NCBI GenBank assembly: GCA_002946415.1
Contig: NJPS01000039.1
Span: forward strand, 62,001-126,000
Length of the DNA: 64,000 nt
Direction: 5' to 3'
Origin: Rutstroemia sp. NJR-2017a BVV2
Taxonomy: Eukaryota > Ascomycota > Leotiomycetes > Helotiales > Rutstroemiaceae
The notes beneath the pieces were generated by a model, which was not told the DNA's origin, searched no databases, and was given only the letters and a program-made list of their open reading frames with translations. Every line of letters begins with the position of its first letter. Position 1 is the first letter of the stretch. Below, piece by piece: positions 10,733 to 22,290 of the stretch. The translations under genes were made by a program, and so were the position numbers.

Positions 10733-11920
10733 GATTGCGTACCTGGTTCCTGGTCGGTGGAGATTGGACAGTAATTGGATACAGTGGGATATTTTCTGCA
10801 CTGCAGTGTAACTTAGCAAAATCAATACAATTCATTTTTTCCCATTCCTTTCGTTTGCATGAATATTGAATTGTTGAGATGGCTGTCGGTTGATGTTAGT
10901 CGTAATTGTAATTCCCCGGACAGGGAGGATCCGTTGGAGACGTAAGCGGCACGGACTCGTAGACACAATCCCGCAGGACACATTCCGCACGGCAGAGGCT
11001 TGTGCTACCATCCTTTGTTTAAGCCAAATACTGGTAGGTATTTGTAACCTTTCCTATACGAAGCGAATAGAAGTCCAAGATCTTGGGTTTTTAGTCCGCC
11101 GTTGGCTTACTTCGGCTATCAGATTAAAGTGGGGAACCGCGGAAATATGTACATTCGTCGCTGTGCCACTTTCCGAATACAATCGCACCACTCAAACTCG
11201 CATGGTGCAGTGCAACAGTGAGATTGAGCTACTTACGGAGCAAGCCAGTCTGAGTATTGTCGCCCCGCCTTTCAATTGACGGGATTACAGAGTAGACAAA
11301 AAGATCTCGCTGATGGCAGAAGAACTACGGTGAGACGAATACTCAGCACAGTCGTAGGCGAACGGGTCTACTAACTTGTTGTTGGGCGTCTATTCGAGTT
11401 GATAATTAACAGAATTATCGTAGCTTCGCGTGACGGGATCTACTAACATAAATGACGGATTGGGCAATCAACGATAGGTCCCTGGAAACTGGAATCGTCG
11501 AACGAAGATGAACGATCCCTCATCTATCCCCCAAGGCAGCAACCAACATGTTGTTGCATGGGCTTCGCCAGCCAACCCTCGAAACGTGGATGAAAACCTA
11601 ACCCTCGCAAAGAGTGGCCATTTTGGGTCCCCTGTGCTCCTTAGCATGTCATTTTGGAGAGTCCCATGAACTGTTTGCATGGGGGAGAAACAATCACAAA
11701 TACGACTAGGCGCGGGCCCGCTGTATATACGGTATATACAATACCCTAGGATGCATCTTTGGTGAACGTCTTCATCCTCCTAATTAACTTCACATATAGA
11801 TGCACATTGCTCCCTATCTAGATACCTACTTCATATCAATTTACACAGTCTAGAGCCCTTCCACAACATATCAATCCATTTACTCGTAACAATCTCTATC
11901 ACACCGCCTCAGTCTCAAAA
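10733..11920. promoter_or_regulatory. Intergenic region with a double TATA element before the SDR gene
   Basis: A frame of 129 codons at 10890-11279 has no recognisable features and is treated as chance. Near the right end GTATATAC occurs twice in direct repeat (11723-11730 and 11732-11739), about 185 bases before the SDR start. It is followed by a CT-rich leader typical of fungal promoters. GGG(A)TCTACTAAC occurs twice near 11366 and 11437 without known meaning. Confidence 0.45.
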
Positions 11921-12610
11921 ATGTCGACCCCAGGACCCCTCTTCGTCGTCGGTACCGGACCAATGATTGGCTCCTACACCCCGCGTCTCTTCGCGAGCCA
12001 CTCTTTCACCAGCATAGCACTCTTTGCACGATCCTCCTCCACACTCTCCGCATCTCGGGATTTCATCGCCGCGGCTGCCCCATCCGTCAAAATCCACCTG
12101 TACGAAGCTGATGTTACCGACACGCCGGGTCTGACATCCGCACTTCAGAAGGCTGTTACTGAAGTCGGCGCACCGGAAGTGGTTCTATACAACGCCGCTC
12201 GCATCAACTACGGCATGTTTGGTGACTACAAGGAGGAGGACATCGTCGAGGATTTCAAGATCCCGAATCTTGGGTTGTACACCACGGCAAAGGTCTTGTT
12301 GCCTGGTCTGCAATCTTTGGCAAAGGAAAAGCCAGAATCGCATCCTTGTCTTTTTGTGACTTCGTCACCGATCATCTATCAACCGTTCGCGCCGGTTTTC
12401 TCGTTGAGCATGGCTAAGGCTGCACAAGCGAGCTTGGTGAAGCTGTTGATAGAGCAGACGAAAGATGTAGTGCACGTGGCACTCGTGACGGTTGGGGGTC
12501 CTGTGAGCACAGAAGAGCCGATCAATAATCCTGCGAACGTGGCGTCGAGGTTCTGGGAATTGTGGGAGCAGAAGAAAGGAGCTTGGGACGTGGAGCTTGA
12601 GTGCAAGTGA
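11921..12610 (+). CDS. Short-chain dehydrogenase-like protein with an altered active site
   Basis: Intronless, 229 aa. The N-terminus has a Rossmann start (PLFVVGTGPMIGSY, a GxGxxIG variant of the usual TGxxxGxG) and VLYNAARIN in place of the NNAG block. The Ser of the catalytic triad may be in LFVTSSPII. The YxxxK pair is not intact: the Lys lies in SLSMAKAAQ, but the position four residues before it is Leu, not Tyr. Length and order of blocks fit the single-domain SDR family. Related fungal proteins with the same SLSMAKAAQ sequence are familiar to me, so the change looks like a subfamily trait rather than decay. It may bind NAD(P)H without classical catalysis or use another residue. A double TATA-like element lies about 185 bases upstream. 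Confidence 0.85.
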   Translation: MSTPGPLFVVGTGPMIGSYTPRLFASHSFTSIALFARSSSTLSASRDFIAAAAPSVKIHLYEADVTDTPGLTSALQKAVTEVGAPEVVLYNAARINYGMFGDYKEEDIVEDFKIPNLGLYTTAKVLLPGLQSLAKEKPESHPCLFVTSSPIIYQPFAPVFSLSMAKAAQASLVKLLIEQTKDVVHVALVTVGGPVSTEEPINNPANVASRFWELWEQKKGAWDVELECK

Positions 12611-14291
12611 AAGTGCTCATTTTGTGATAGGCGAGTACGGCGGTAAATTTAGCATGGTATAGAAGGTCAATTTAGATCGTGAATACTCCGTTTGACCCCC
12701 TGCTGAAGATCTCAAAGTCAAATGTGGATGCCTATACTTTAATGTTCCGAGATCCATTGTCAGTATATCGTGCGAATGGTACACGTCGCTATGCAGATCC
12801 TCGCAGGATTGTAACTAAAGTCGCCCGTGTATCATCCATCCAACATAGATCCCACTGTCGCATTTGGACTTCAAGTGTACAGTACTACAGACAAACGTGC
12901 ATAAGTTGCTCTAGGTAGAGCAAGATCTTCATATCATCATCAAACAATGAGCTTCATCAAATGAGATCCCACTTCAAGACGATACCCTCGCAAGCGTTAG
13001 CCACAAATCCAGCAAGATATCCATTCAAATGCGACCCCCTGAATCAAGTAAGTATGTCCATCAATCGGGGAGACGAATTGATAGTAGACTAGACGTGCAT
13101 GGATTGAAGTTTGGCCGAAACCCTACCAAAATGAATCTAAAAGGAACAGGAGCATGTCTCGCACATGAGGAAGCGGACCGTTTATGGTAAACGGTCGAAC
13201 AGCAGGACACCAGGCGATACGTGGCGGAGAGGAATTCAACGGCTTGATGAACTTTTCTTCGCGCCACTTAAAACAAAGATAAAGCTTAACATGATGTTGA
13301 AGTCGCTTGGGGAGCGTGAGGATCCCGTCCGTGCCGCAGAATGTGGTATTGGCCCGCTATGGGTTTGATACTCATAGTTTGATCCAACTTTTGCATACTT
13401 ATGCTTCCTTGATTTCACAACGGGCATGCAAACACAACGGTTTCTTGAACATCAAAATTTTGAGAACATATTTTTGCAGACCACTTCCGCTTCCGCGGTT
13501 TGCACCGCACTACACAGGAGACTGGGTACGCCGACGTTCCTGCGCACACCCTGTAACGCTCTTTCGATACCTTGCTATCGAGCATAGATTCGATGCAACA
13601 GAAGCCTGTAACTCTACAGGCAGCAAGAACTGCCTCAATTCCGCCCTCATGAATGCTCTTATTTGCGGTGTCTTCTCCCATGTTTCGAGAATACTATGGG
13701 CGTCTTGATGATTAGCACTGAAAGAAAATGTACTTGCCTCTAGCCAATGACGCGCACTTCGACCATTAGCCCAGAGAGCGGAAGTTGATACCTCCTGCAC
13801 GTGTTCTACCACTTTCCAACACATGAAAATTCGACTCGCACTCCATTCCCCGTTCGTATCAACCAAACTCAAAATCCCCTATTACTGCGAGAAAATATGG
13901 ATCGAAGATAAACTCCGAATCCTAAATCGGCTTTTAGTCAACGACCCGCCAACCAGGTTTGTCATCAGCCCAAAGAAAAAGGCCTCAACAGAGAAAACTG
14001 GCCATTCTGTAGCAGCTGACCACCGCCGCCAATAAAGTTATTCCACATCCAGCTTCCATTTCACTGCACGGTCAAGACTAAAAAACATTGCATTTGTCAT
14101 CTGGAGCTTCGACACTAGTTAAACACCCCGCCTTTCGTGCAAAACCGCAATTCCACGTGATCTGCTTACACTTGAACCTGTTTCAACAGCAGGCCCATAG
14201 CCTTGTAGGCAGTATTATTTATGTAGGAGTAAAAGGATGAGCAAGAAATGATGTAAATATCGGTGCTGAGCAATATCAAGAATTCCCAAAA
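12611..14291. other. 1.7-kb intergenic region without a supported gene
   Basis: Overlapping open frames at 13307-13708 (plus) and 13510-13872 (minus) code for nothing I recognise. The minus frame (120 codons) has an even composition and could be a lineage-specific gene, but there is no leader or splice evidence. No repeat or RNA gene is seen. Confidence 0.4.
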
Positions 14292-15680
14292 ATGTCCACC
14301 CACGCCGCCGTTGTCACAACCTCAGTTCGCGGACCATTAGAGATCCTACAACTTCCCACAGTTACCCCTGCAGCGGATGAAGTTCGTGTGAAAGTAGAAT
14401 GGGTTGCATCGACACCTCTTGATTTGCATCAGAATGATGGAGGGCTACTTGTGACGCATCCGCAGGTCTTAGGTGATGCGGTTGCTGGAACTGTGGAGGA
14501 AGTTGGCTCAGAGGTTAAGAACTTGGTGGTCGGTGATAAGGTATGCATTTATATCGTCGAACTAGTTGTGCTGGATGGATCACTGATTGTGTGAAAATAA
14601 TAGGTCTTTGGATTTATGTTCAGAGAGCAAAAGGAGAAGGCGGAGCAGGAATATGTTACTGTTTCGTGGTACATGTTAGGCAAGGTATGAATGGCCAATG
14701 TCTCAATAACATCGAAGTACTGGAGTTGACATCGCAACTATAGATACCTGCTGGGGTTTCAATGCAGCACGCTGTGACACTTCCGACGAACCTGGTTACC
14801 GTTTTCCACACGTTGACTGCAGACCTTGGATTAGAGTTGCCATGGCCAAGGCCCTCGGAACCCGAGCCTAAACATGGGAACGACCCCATTTTGGTCTGGG
14901 GAGGTTCTTCCTCCGTGTATGTGTCATCTTCTTTCAGCTCGTTCGAAACAATTCTATCCTGTCAGCACGCTAATCCCTACTTCATTCCAGTGGCCAGTAT
15001 GCAATCCAAGTCCTCAGACACTGGGGCTACAAAAACATCATAACTACCTCATCAAAGGCACACCACTCCTTCCTCAAGGAGCTGGGTGCCTCCCACACCT
15101 TGGATTACAGAGATTCAGCAGTCATAGAGAATATTATCGGCGCTAGTTCCAAGGGCGGGCAGCCCTCGATCCCTTTCATTTTCGACTGCATAGGATCTCA
15201 ACACGGCAGTCTGGCACCGATTGCCAAAGTCGCTCAGAAGGGGACAAAAGTCGCAATACTATTGCCGGTTATCGTGAAGGATGCTACAGATGATGAGGCA
15301 CCACAGTGAGTTAAACAGGCCCTGTGTCTGAGTGCAAATCACTAACACCTTGAATCAGGTACAGCATGGATGTCAATTCAGCAGCTCCATGGGCTGAAGG
15401 CGTAGAAGCAAGAGGAGTGAGAACACATTTCTACTTGCAGGTAAGAGAAGACGACTGCTAGGTCGAATGTCACTGCTAACTATGATCGCAGAATGAATTC
15501 TTTAAAAACAAGCTGCAGTCTGAGATTATGCCGACTTTGTTGGCAGATGGGGCGGTTCGACCAAATAACTATAGAGTCATCGAAGGCAAGACGCTGCTAG
15601 AAAGGGCACAGCGCGCACTTGATACACTGAGAAGGAAAGAAGTAAGCGGGGAGAGGTTAGTCTGGCGTGTCTCTGAGTGA
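14292..15680 (+). CDS. Zinc-free MDR oxidoreductase (enoyl-reductase/quinone oxidoreductase type)
   Basis: Exons 14292-14540, 14604-14684, 14744-14916, 14991-15305, 15359-15440 and 15492-15680 give 362 aa. All five introns are short, with GTATGC, GTATGA, GTATGT, GTGAGT and GTAAGA donors. The GroES-like N-terminal domain has VEWVASTPLDLHQNDGG and VLGDAVAGTVEEVG, the block in which zinc alcohol dehydrogenases carry the metal Cys/His; those ligands are missing. The nucleotide domain has VWGGSSSVGQYAIQVLRHWG (GxSSxGxxA) across an exon junction, then LGASHTLDY and FIFDCIGSQ. This is the pattern of the fungal trans-enoyl reductase-like and quinone oxidoreductase-like MDRs. Such proteins reduce C=C bonds with NADPH; some work with polyketide synthases, but none is in this window. 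The substrate is unknown. Confidence 0.9.
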
Positions 15681-16019
15681 TGCAAGCAAGATCGGGAAAA
15701 TCAGTCAGCAATGTAGAACAAAAGTTGATTCATCGACAAAACGTCTGATCTAAATTCAAACTGGGGGTTTATCCACCAATTAATATAATCGTAAGCATAT
15801 CTATCTATGCAAGGCCGTTGAAGGCAATAATGTAAAGGCGTATACCGTTGAAACCAGCCCTTACTTTTTCCCACACAGTACCAGATCGTTGAGATCTATT
15901 TTAAACGCCAAACTTGTTGAAGTTTGCCCGAAACACCAGCGCTAAATGCAATGTTAAATGCCATAAAACAATGTGAAGTATCCTCATTCATGTTGAATCG
16001 TGAAATCGTGATTATAAAA
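15681..16019. other. 339-bp spacer between two convergent gene ends
   Basis: It holds the 3' ends of the MDR gene (plus) and MTHFR (minus). It is AT-rich toward the right, with nothing else recognisable. Confidence 0.5.
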
Positions 16020-17958
16020 TCAATGGCCGTTAGCATGGCCGTTAGCATCTCCATTCTTCAACGGAGCAGCCTCAGCGCCATTTGTTGTACCGTTTGCCTC
16101 GCCATCCTGGGCAACGGATTCGAATGGCTTATCGATGTTTTCTACGGTAAGTCCATCGAACAAGGGGAATAGACCATGGGACTTGTGGAAATCGTTGTGA
16201 ACTAGACTCACAGTTAGATTGAAACATATTGAGATGAAGGGAACATCACAGCAACGTACCGATGTTAACCAGATACCACGAGCCTATCACAGACTCAATC
16301 AGCTGACGACTCGGGCTGAGTGAAGAGTGGCAATGGGCCCAATCCATTCCCAAGCGGAAGGCTTCGTCTTTCCAGGCTAAGAAACTGATAGTCTCTACGA
16401 TAGTAGGTTGTACAATTTCCTTGCCAGGGAATACTCCCCAAGTAACCGCGTTCGGTCCGTCACCTGAAGCATTGCTTCTCAACTCTCCAGCCTTATTGAC
16501 AGCGTAGAAAGTAAGGTCTGGATCGCGTTGAATGCGGTTGATCAGTTCCTCAATGACATCTGGAGAGACTAACAATTCCAGATAGGCTTTCTGGTAGACG
16601 TATCCATTAGTAGGACCCCAACCATATACTGGGTCCGAGGATTTAGCGCCATCAACTGCTGGCTGAGAGTTGATAGTCAGGAATCCACGATAATTTAGCT
16701 TAATGAGATCAGCCTTGATGGCATCGGCCTCACTCGTAATTGGTGCTTCACTCCACGGCAAGCTCTCTATGTCGTTCTGGAGGTATCTGACAAAGATCTC
16801 TGCAATGTCTCGAACAGACGCTGGTTCACCCCAAAGCTTGCGATTTTGCTCGTTGGTACCCTTCAAACCAATCCCATAGGCATCCAATTCTCCAAAAGCA
16901 GGTGATCTTGAGTCACCCCATCTGCCGTTGGGGAATTCGTCCCAATCTTGCGTACGAGCCACGTAAGACTTGTTTCGGTTTTTCCAGAAGATTGGACGAA
17001 CGTCTTCTGCCCTGCGCCCAAGACCGAGCGATTGTCTCCAGGGGAGAGCTTGCTTCAAAGGACGGTTAGAGGAAGGTGTCAGACCGAGGTCCTCAAGCAC
17101 CATGCGAGTAGCCTGCGCCAAGTTCATGGTGTAAAAATGTAAGTGACTGATACCAGCGTTCAAAATTTGTCGGCACATCTCCACTACTAGATCCTTTCCA
17201 ATGTTTCGTACGGCAGCGTCATCGTTCTTCACTTCTTCTAAAGCCGCACTCCACTTAGGTGGAATTCTGCATCCCATGTGGTTGCATCTTCGAAGGAAGC
17301 TTGCATATGTGTTTATGGGCATGATTCCAGGAATAATAACGGCATTGATACCCTTAGCCTTGACCTTGCCAAGCCATTCTATGAAGTTGTCGACATCGTA
17401 GAACATTTGCGTAACGATAAACGTTGCTCCGGCATCCACTTTCTCCTTCAAATGATCCAGCAATAATTCCTCATCATCTTGGTCGTCGCAGCCCTCGGGA
17501 TACCCGGCAACTCCGATATCGAAATGATTTCCATAAGTTTGACGAATGTAGCGGACGAGATCCTTGGCATATCGGAACCCTTCCTCAGTCGCCACCCACT
17601 TCTCTTTTTCTCTTGGTGGATCACCTCGAAGCGCAAGAATATTTGTACAACCGGCTTTGTATGCATTTCTGAGCGCCTCGTCGATTTTGTCCTTTCCCAT
17701 GTCTGTGCAAGTCAAATGCATGCATGTTTCCAATCCGTATTGCGATTGAGCCACACCCACCATCTCACACGTCAATTGAGCAAGACGCCCGCCAGCACCC
17801 CAGGTAATATCAATGAAGCTAGGTCCGAGTCCATGCATGCGGTCCATTCGATCGTAAAGGTTTTGCACACCTTGTGCGGTCTTCGGAGGGAAGAATTCGA
17901 ACGAAAAACTCGGTGTGCCTGCCCGCTGGGCATCCGATAGCATATCTTTAACGTGCAT
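16020..17958 (-). CDS. MET13: Methylenetetrahydrofolate reductase
   Basis: Exons on the minus strand are 17958-16260 and 16201-16020, giving 626 aa. The 58-nt intron splits a Val codon and restores LVNIVHNDF, a block near the end of the regulatory domain. The enzyme reduces 5,10-methylene-THF to 5-methyl-THF, which supplies methyl groups for methionine. Residues 1-300 form the FAD-binding barrel: FSFEFFPPKTAQG, FIDITWGAGG, LALRGDPPRE, and HLHFYTMN near its end. The rest is the eukaryotic regulatory domain with WGEPASVRDIAEIF and WGWGP-type segments (VYGWGPTNGYVYQKAYLE) and EIVQPTIVETISFLAWKDEAF. The KTAQGVQNLYDRMDRM run makes it the Met13 type rather than the Met12 type. The C-terminus ends in an Asn/Gly/Ala-rich tail (GDANGHANGH). 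The start at 17958 fits family N-termini. Confidence 0.96.
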
Positions 17959-18963
17959 GTTGGCAATTTAAGGTCTGTGAGATGTATAATCGCAGAATGA
18001 ATTTGACCTGAAGGTAACTCCTGTTAGCAGGATTCTATTAAAGCTGCCCAGACTCAATAACTGGACAGCGTTGACTCGGTGGTATTTGTCAGACCAGCTA
18101 CATCAACCCCGCAGCAGTCTTTTGGTGAAAGGGAAATCAAGCAGTGTCAGACCAACCGACAGGGTAGCCTGCCGACTCTGCAACTGTAGGATCCCGATTA
18201 CCTTTGTTATTCGTCCAACCGCGTATCCTAACACCTCGACCTTGCTCTTCTTGAATGATGAAAGAAAGATTGGGGACTAGCCGAAGTATCTTTTGCGCGC
18301 CCAACGGTCAACAGCTTCGCGGAGCATGTACGAGTACTGAACTTTGTGATGTATTGTACTACGAATTGGGTATCACCGAGTTAAATATAAAATTTGAACG
18401 TAGAACGAAGTGATCATAGATGGGGCGAGGCTGGAGAATAAGTGCAAAAGGGCCCCGGAAAACTATGATAGCTCTATATTCTGCTCGGTGGCCGCGGGCC
18501 CGATGAGCGGAGGGCGATCTTAGAACAAATTTTCCCACAACAACACTGCTTACGACCCAACCGCTCAAGCCCCTTTCATGTTATGGATGCGGTGAAACAA
18601 AAACTCAACTCGTTTACTACGTCTGTTGATATACTTCGTAAAGATATGTTTCACCTATCATTTTTTTTACATTCCCCGCTGTCACAAATAGTTGATTTAT
18701 TTATTTGGACGTAAGTGTCGATCTCGTTGGCTTAAGTCATATCGTTATTTCGAACGGAGAATCTCGTGATATAAGGCTTACTTAAGTATATATTAGAAAA
18801 TCTAATGGAACATAATCGAACTCATTTCAGTTGTTCCTCATTGGAAGCGCTAAAGTATGTCCTAACGCCGGCACTCCAAATGCCCCTGTCCCTTGGATAT
18901 CATGACGACGTACCATAACTGACCTCCACACTCTGCACCACCCCCAGCGGAGTAACACGATTA
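17959..18963. promoter_or_regulatory. 1-kb intergenic region: MTHFR promoter and GCP2 3' end
   Basis: Both flanking genes are on the minus strand. No open frame with recognisable content occurs, and no CACGTG or TGACTC-type methionine or amino-acid control site is clear near the MTHFR start. The centre (18650-18810) is AT-rich. Confidence 0.4.
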
Positions 18964-21818
18964 TTACTGCGCCGCGCCATCTTCATCTGTTCGCAAACCA
19001 TTGAACTGTGTTCCCTGGTTGGCGGTGCTGAGTCTTGCGCACAATCCTAACAGTACCACTGTTTCCGTGGCAGCATAATGGTTGAGAGCGTCGAGTAAGA
19101 TCTGCAAATGTTTGCTGAAGTTGAACTCATACTTTCTAATAATTTCATACATCTTTTCTAGTCGTGCTTCGTCAAATGCACCATCCGCAGAAGCATTCCC
19201 GTTGCTCGATTCCGCATTTCGGGTCGCTTTTTCTAGCTGATATCTTTTCCATTGTTGCGCGTTCATACTAGAAGGCTTTTCCGTGCCAAGTAGATCTTGA
19301 TCGATCTTTTCGAGTTCTCTGGAGAGCCATGAAGTGAAGGTTGCGAACATAGTGCATGTTGACATGAGCTTGGAATGGATCTATGGAGAAATGATTAGTA
19401 GCCATACTGACCAATCTCAAGGTGCGGAGCACTGTACCCTTAAAAGTCTACTATTTGTGAGCATACACTCTTTCATACACGTATCAAGGAAGTCAACATG
19501 ATCCTGCATGAGTTCATCGACTGTCCTTACAGCTGCAGTCTTGCCACTTTTTCCGTCGTCCTTTGCGTTCAGTCTTGCCATCAGTCCTTGCCAGTTAGGC
19601 TCAATGACCTCAGATGTGCAGAAGTAGAGGAGCTGTTGCACAAATACCAACATACGAGCTCGCAATGTAAATACTCTCCGCTTCCACATTTCGAGATTGC
19701 GATTGGAGCTTCTGTGTGACCATGTGGCTGCTCTGTTATGTGTCTGCCAACAAGCGACGAGTTGTTGCTCAAGGTAACGAAGGGAAAGAAGGTATCGAAA
19801 GAGGGCTTGATATCTCCAGACTGTTTTACGACTAATGACCAGCGACACTGGGAAAGGGACTGAGTAATCCAACTGCAGGGAGGTGAAGCCAACAGCGGCC
19901 TTGTCATTTTCTGCAATTGGCTGAGCAGGAGTTTGTAGGGACTCTCCCTGTTCGATTCCAGAGATATTAACAACTCTTGTCAACATATTTGTCAAGCTAA
20001 TATCGTTCATCTCCACCTTAATATCTTCTTTAAAGGGATCCTGCGCAGCAACACTCCCAGGCTGGCGGAGAACGAGATCCAGTAAAGATTGCAACTTGCT
20101 AGTATTGACGACCTTGAGCGGTTTTCGCAACTCAGAATTGCCCAGTTCAAGGAAGTAGGAAAAGAAATCCGAGCGATCCAAGAAGAAGTAATGTTTCAAT
20201 GACCTCAAACGAGCCGGAAGAGCGTGGGATGTAAGTAATAATTTGAGAAGCGATTCGTTGGCATGGGCGTAGGCGTTGTTGACATTTTCCAGAAAACGGT
20301 TGTCATCAAATGACCTTGGGACATCTTTGACCTCTTTGCTAACATCGACACCCCCGCACTCCCTTACTACGTTCAGATACTTGCCTGCTAACAGTACCTT
20401 GTCCTTCACACCCTCCAACTGGGGAGGAACATCGGTATCCCGTATTGTATAGCGTCGCTCCCAGTATTCATCGGTGTAGTCCTCTTCCAATCTCTCTCTT
20501 TTGATACTCTTTTGTTCTCGCACTAAGAATTCTGAGTGGGGATCCTTAATACTGCCGTGATGTAACCACTCATTTAGCATGACCATGTAAGGACGGCTAG
20601 CATCCCGAAGTAACGAAGTCAAGAGAGAGCGAGCTGCCGGATCTCCAGACATTGTCTCTAGTCGCTTGGTGATCAAGCCCAGCACGCTACCACCTTTACA
20701 AATTTTCTTGCCCGGAATATTGCCCAAACCCAAATCGCCGCCCTCACGGAGACTTTCGAGAATGTTTTCAAAATCATCCATACCTCCGTCATCCTCCTCG
20801 TCCTCCTCAAGCATAGAATTGCGCTTCAATATCTCATGGGCAAGCGAGTAGAGTTGGAACATCATATGGCTCGTGGGGAGAACATGGAGATTGAGGACAT
20901 GCAACGTAAATGAGGGGTTAGTAAGAAATTGTGTCTCCAGTTGAGCAATCAAAATGAGGTAGTCTTGAAGGAGCTTCCTGATGGCGGCGCATAGTGCATG
21001 ATTGACAGCTCCAAACTCTTCGCGGCTCTGGACTTCGACAAACGCCTCAGTTGCTCCATAGTGGGTAGCCATTTTGAGCATGGTTGTGGTAAGATCTTGT
21101 AGACTGGGATCTAGACCTGGCAAGATCTTGAAGCTGGGCCCAGCAAGGCGATCCTTTTCCTCATGAGGATCATAATTCTTCCCAAAGCGAATATATTGCC
21201 CTTCATATCCCATGAAAATGAACAATAGATCCTCCAATATAGCTGCTTCTTGCACCTCCAGGGACAATTCGTAAAGAGGTGTAGGTTGAAGGGCAACTGG
21301 AGCTTGTAAAGCAAGGGGCGGAATAGAAACTCGGCAGGCCAATGGCGCAGTCGTATGGGGTATCAAAGATGCTTGGGGATTCCAAGGTACTATTAGACAA
21401 TCAAGTCAGAGGAGTGGACCATTGTATCGCAGTCTCAGAATATCTTACACGGTTGAGTCTCTGTCTTGGAAACCTTTGGCTGGGGGTCCTCAGGACGAGC
21501 TCGACCCGCATCACTAGGTCTAGAGCGCTCCGTACGACGATCAGGACTTCTAGTCCTTGATGTCACAGTTTCTCTTGTTGTAGTCTGGGTCCGCTCTGTC
21601 CTCCGCTCCTCTACCCCTCTATTGTTCCGTTGTGAGGTCGAGGTATTTCTCCGGTGTGTGGAGTCGGTGTCGGTGGGAGTCGGAGATGCACGCCGCCGCG
21701 CATCTGCTCGTTCTGCTCGTGAAAATTGAGCCACAGAAGGTGGCCGGCTTCTTGAACCATTTTCGGTGGCAGGTCTCCTCTCAGATTGCGAAGAAACTCT
21801 AGCATGGGCGGAAGACAT
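18964..21818 (-). CDS. GCP2: Gamma-tubulin complex component 2 (Spc97 family)
   Basis: Exons on the minus strand are 21818-21449, 21389-19438 and 19380-18964, giving 912 aa; both joins keep phase and restore family sequence (NSRLLRIHSKLM at the second). The protein belongs to the gamma-tubulin small complex that nucleates microtubules at spindle pole bodies. Residues 1-120 are a disordered Arg/Ser/Thr-rich head. From about residue 155 comes the first GRIP motif (EAAILEDLLFIFMGYEGQYIRF), followed by the helical bundles of the N-terminal domain. The second GRIP part, with LRSLKHYFFLDRSDFFSYFLE and the lateral gamma-tubulin-binding bundles, continues to LDALNHYA near the end. An acidic loop (EEDEEDDGGMDDF) sits near residue 330. 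It is divergent with PUP2. GCP2 rather than GCP3 is called from the MGYEGQYIRF block. Confidence 0.93.
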
Positions 21819-22290
21819 AATTGGTCACATCTGGTTCGAAAAGGCTATGAGCATGAAGTAGTTCAGAGGAGCTTGAATTGACACCAGAAACTATTGGCGC
21901 AACAAAATATCATATCTCCATCGTTTTGCGCAATCATTCTCCTCAATCTGTGTTTATATTCGGACTGGTTCACGCGATTTTGATATGGGGAACTTTATCG
22001 CCTATGAGGGGACGTGTAGGTGACACTAAGCTTTATCTGGTAATAGCTTACCCTTGCAGCCTCAAGTTTCAGGTTCAGGTACAGACCTCAACCGCAGATA
22101 GCTTTCGCATGCCTGTGCTTGCCTAAAGCTACCGACAATTTGATAGCTAACGACCTGGTACTGTGAGAACTGTTTGCCATAAACATCACGAACGCTTCCC
22201 TCTCTACCGCACATATTCGATCTGCTCATTCTACATTCCGAAATAAACAGTTATACGACTTGACCATATTCCCCGCCCCTCAACCTCAAA
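21819..22290. promoter_or_regulatory. 472-bp divergent promoter of GCP2 and PUP2
   Basis: The two start codons face away from each other with 472 bp between them. A TTTGCCAT at about 22173-22180 resembles only in part the proteasome element TTTGCCACC of yeasts, so I do not call it. Pyrimidine-rich leaders precede both starts. Confidence 0.5.

Noticed and set aside
10890..11279. 129-codon plus-strand open frame downstream of the acyl-CoA dehydrogenase
   Set aside because: No recognisable fold, signal or family; read as chance.
22173..22180. TTTGCCAT as a proteasome control element for PUP2
   Set aside because: Only a partial match to the yeast element TTTGCCACC; one copy is not evidence.
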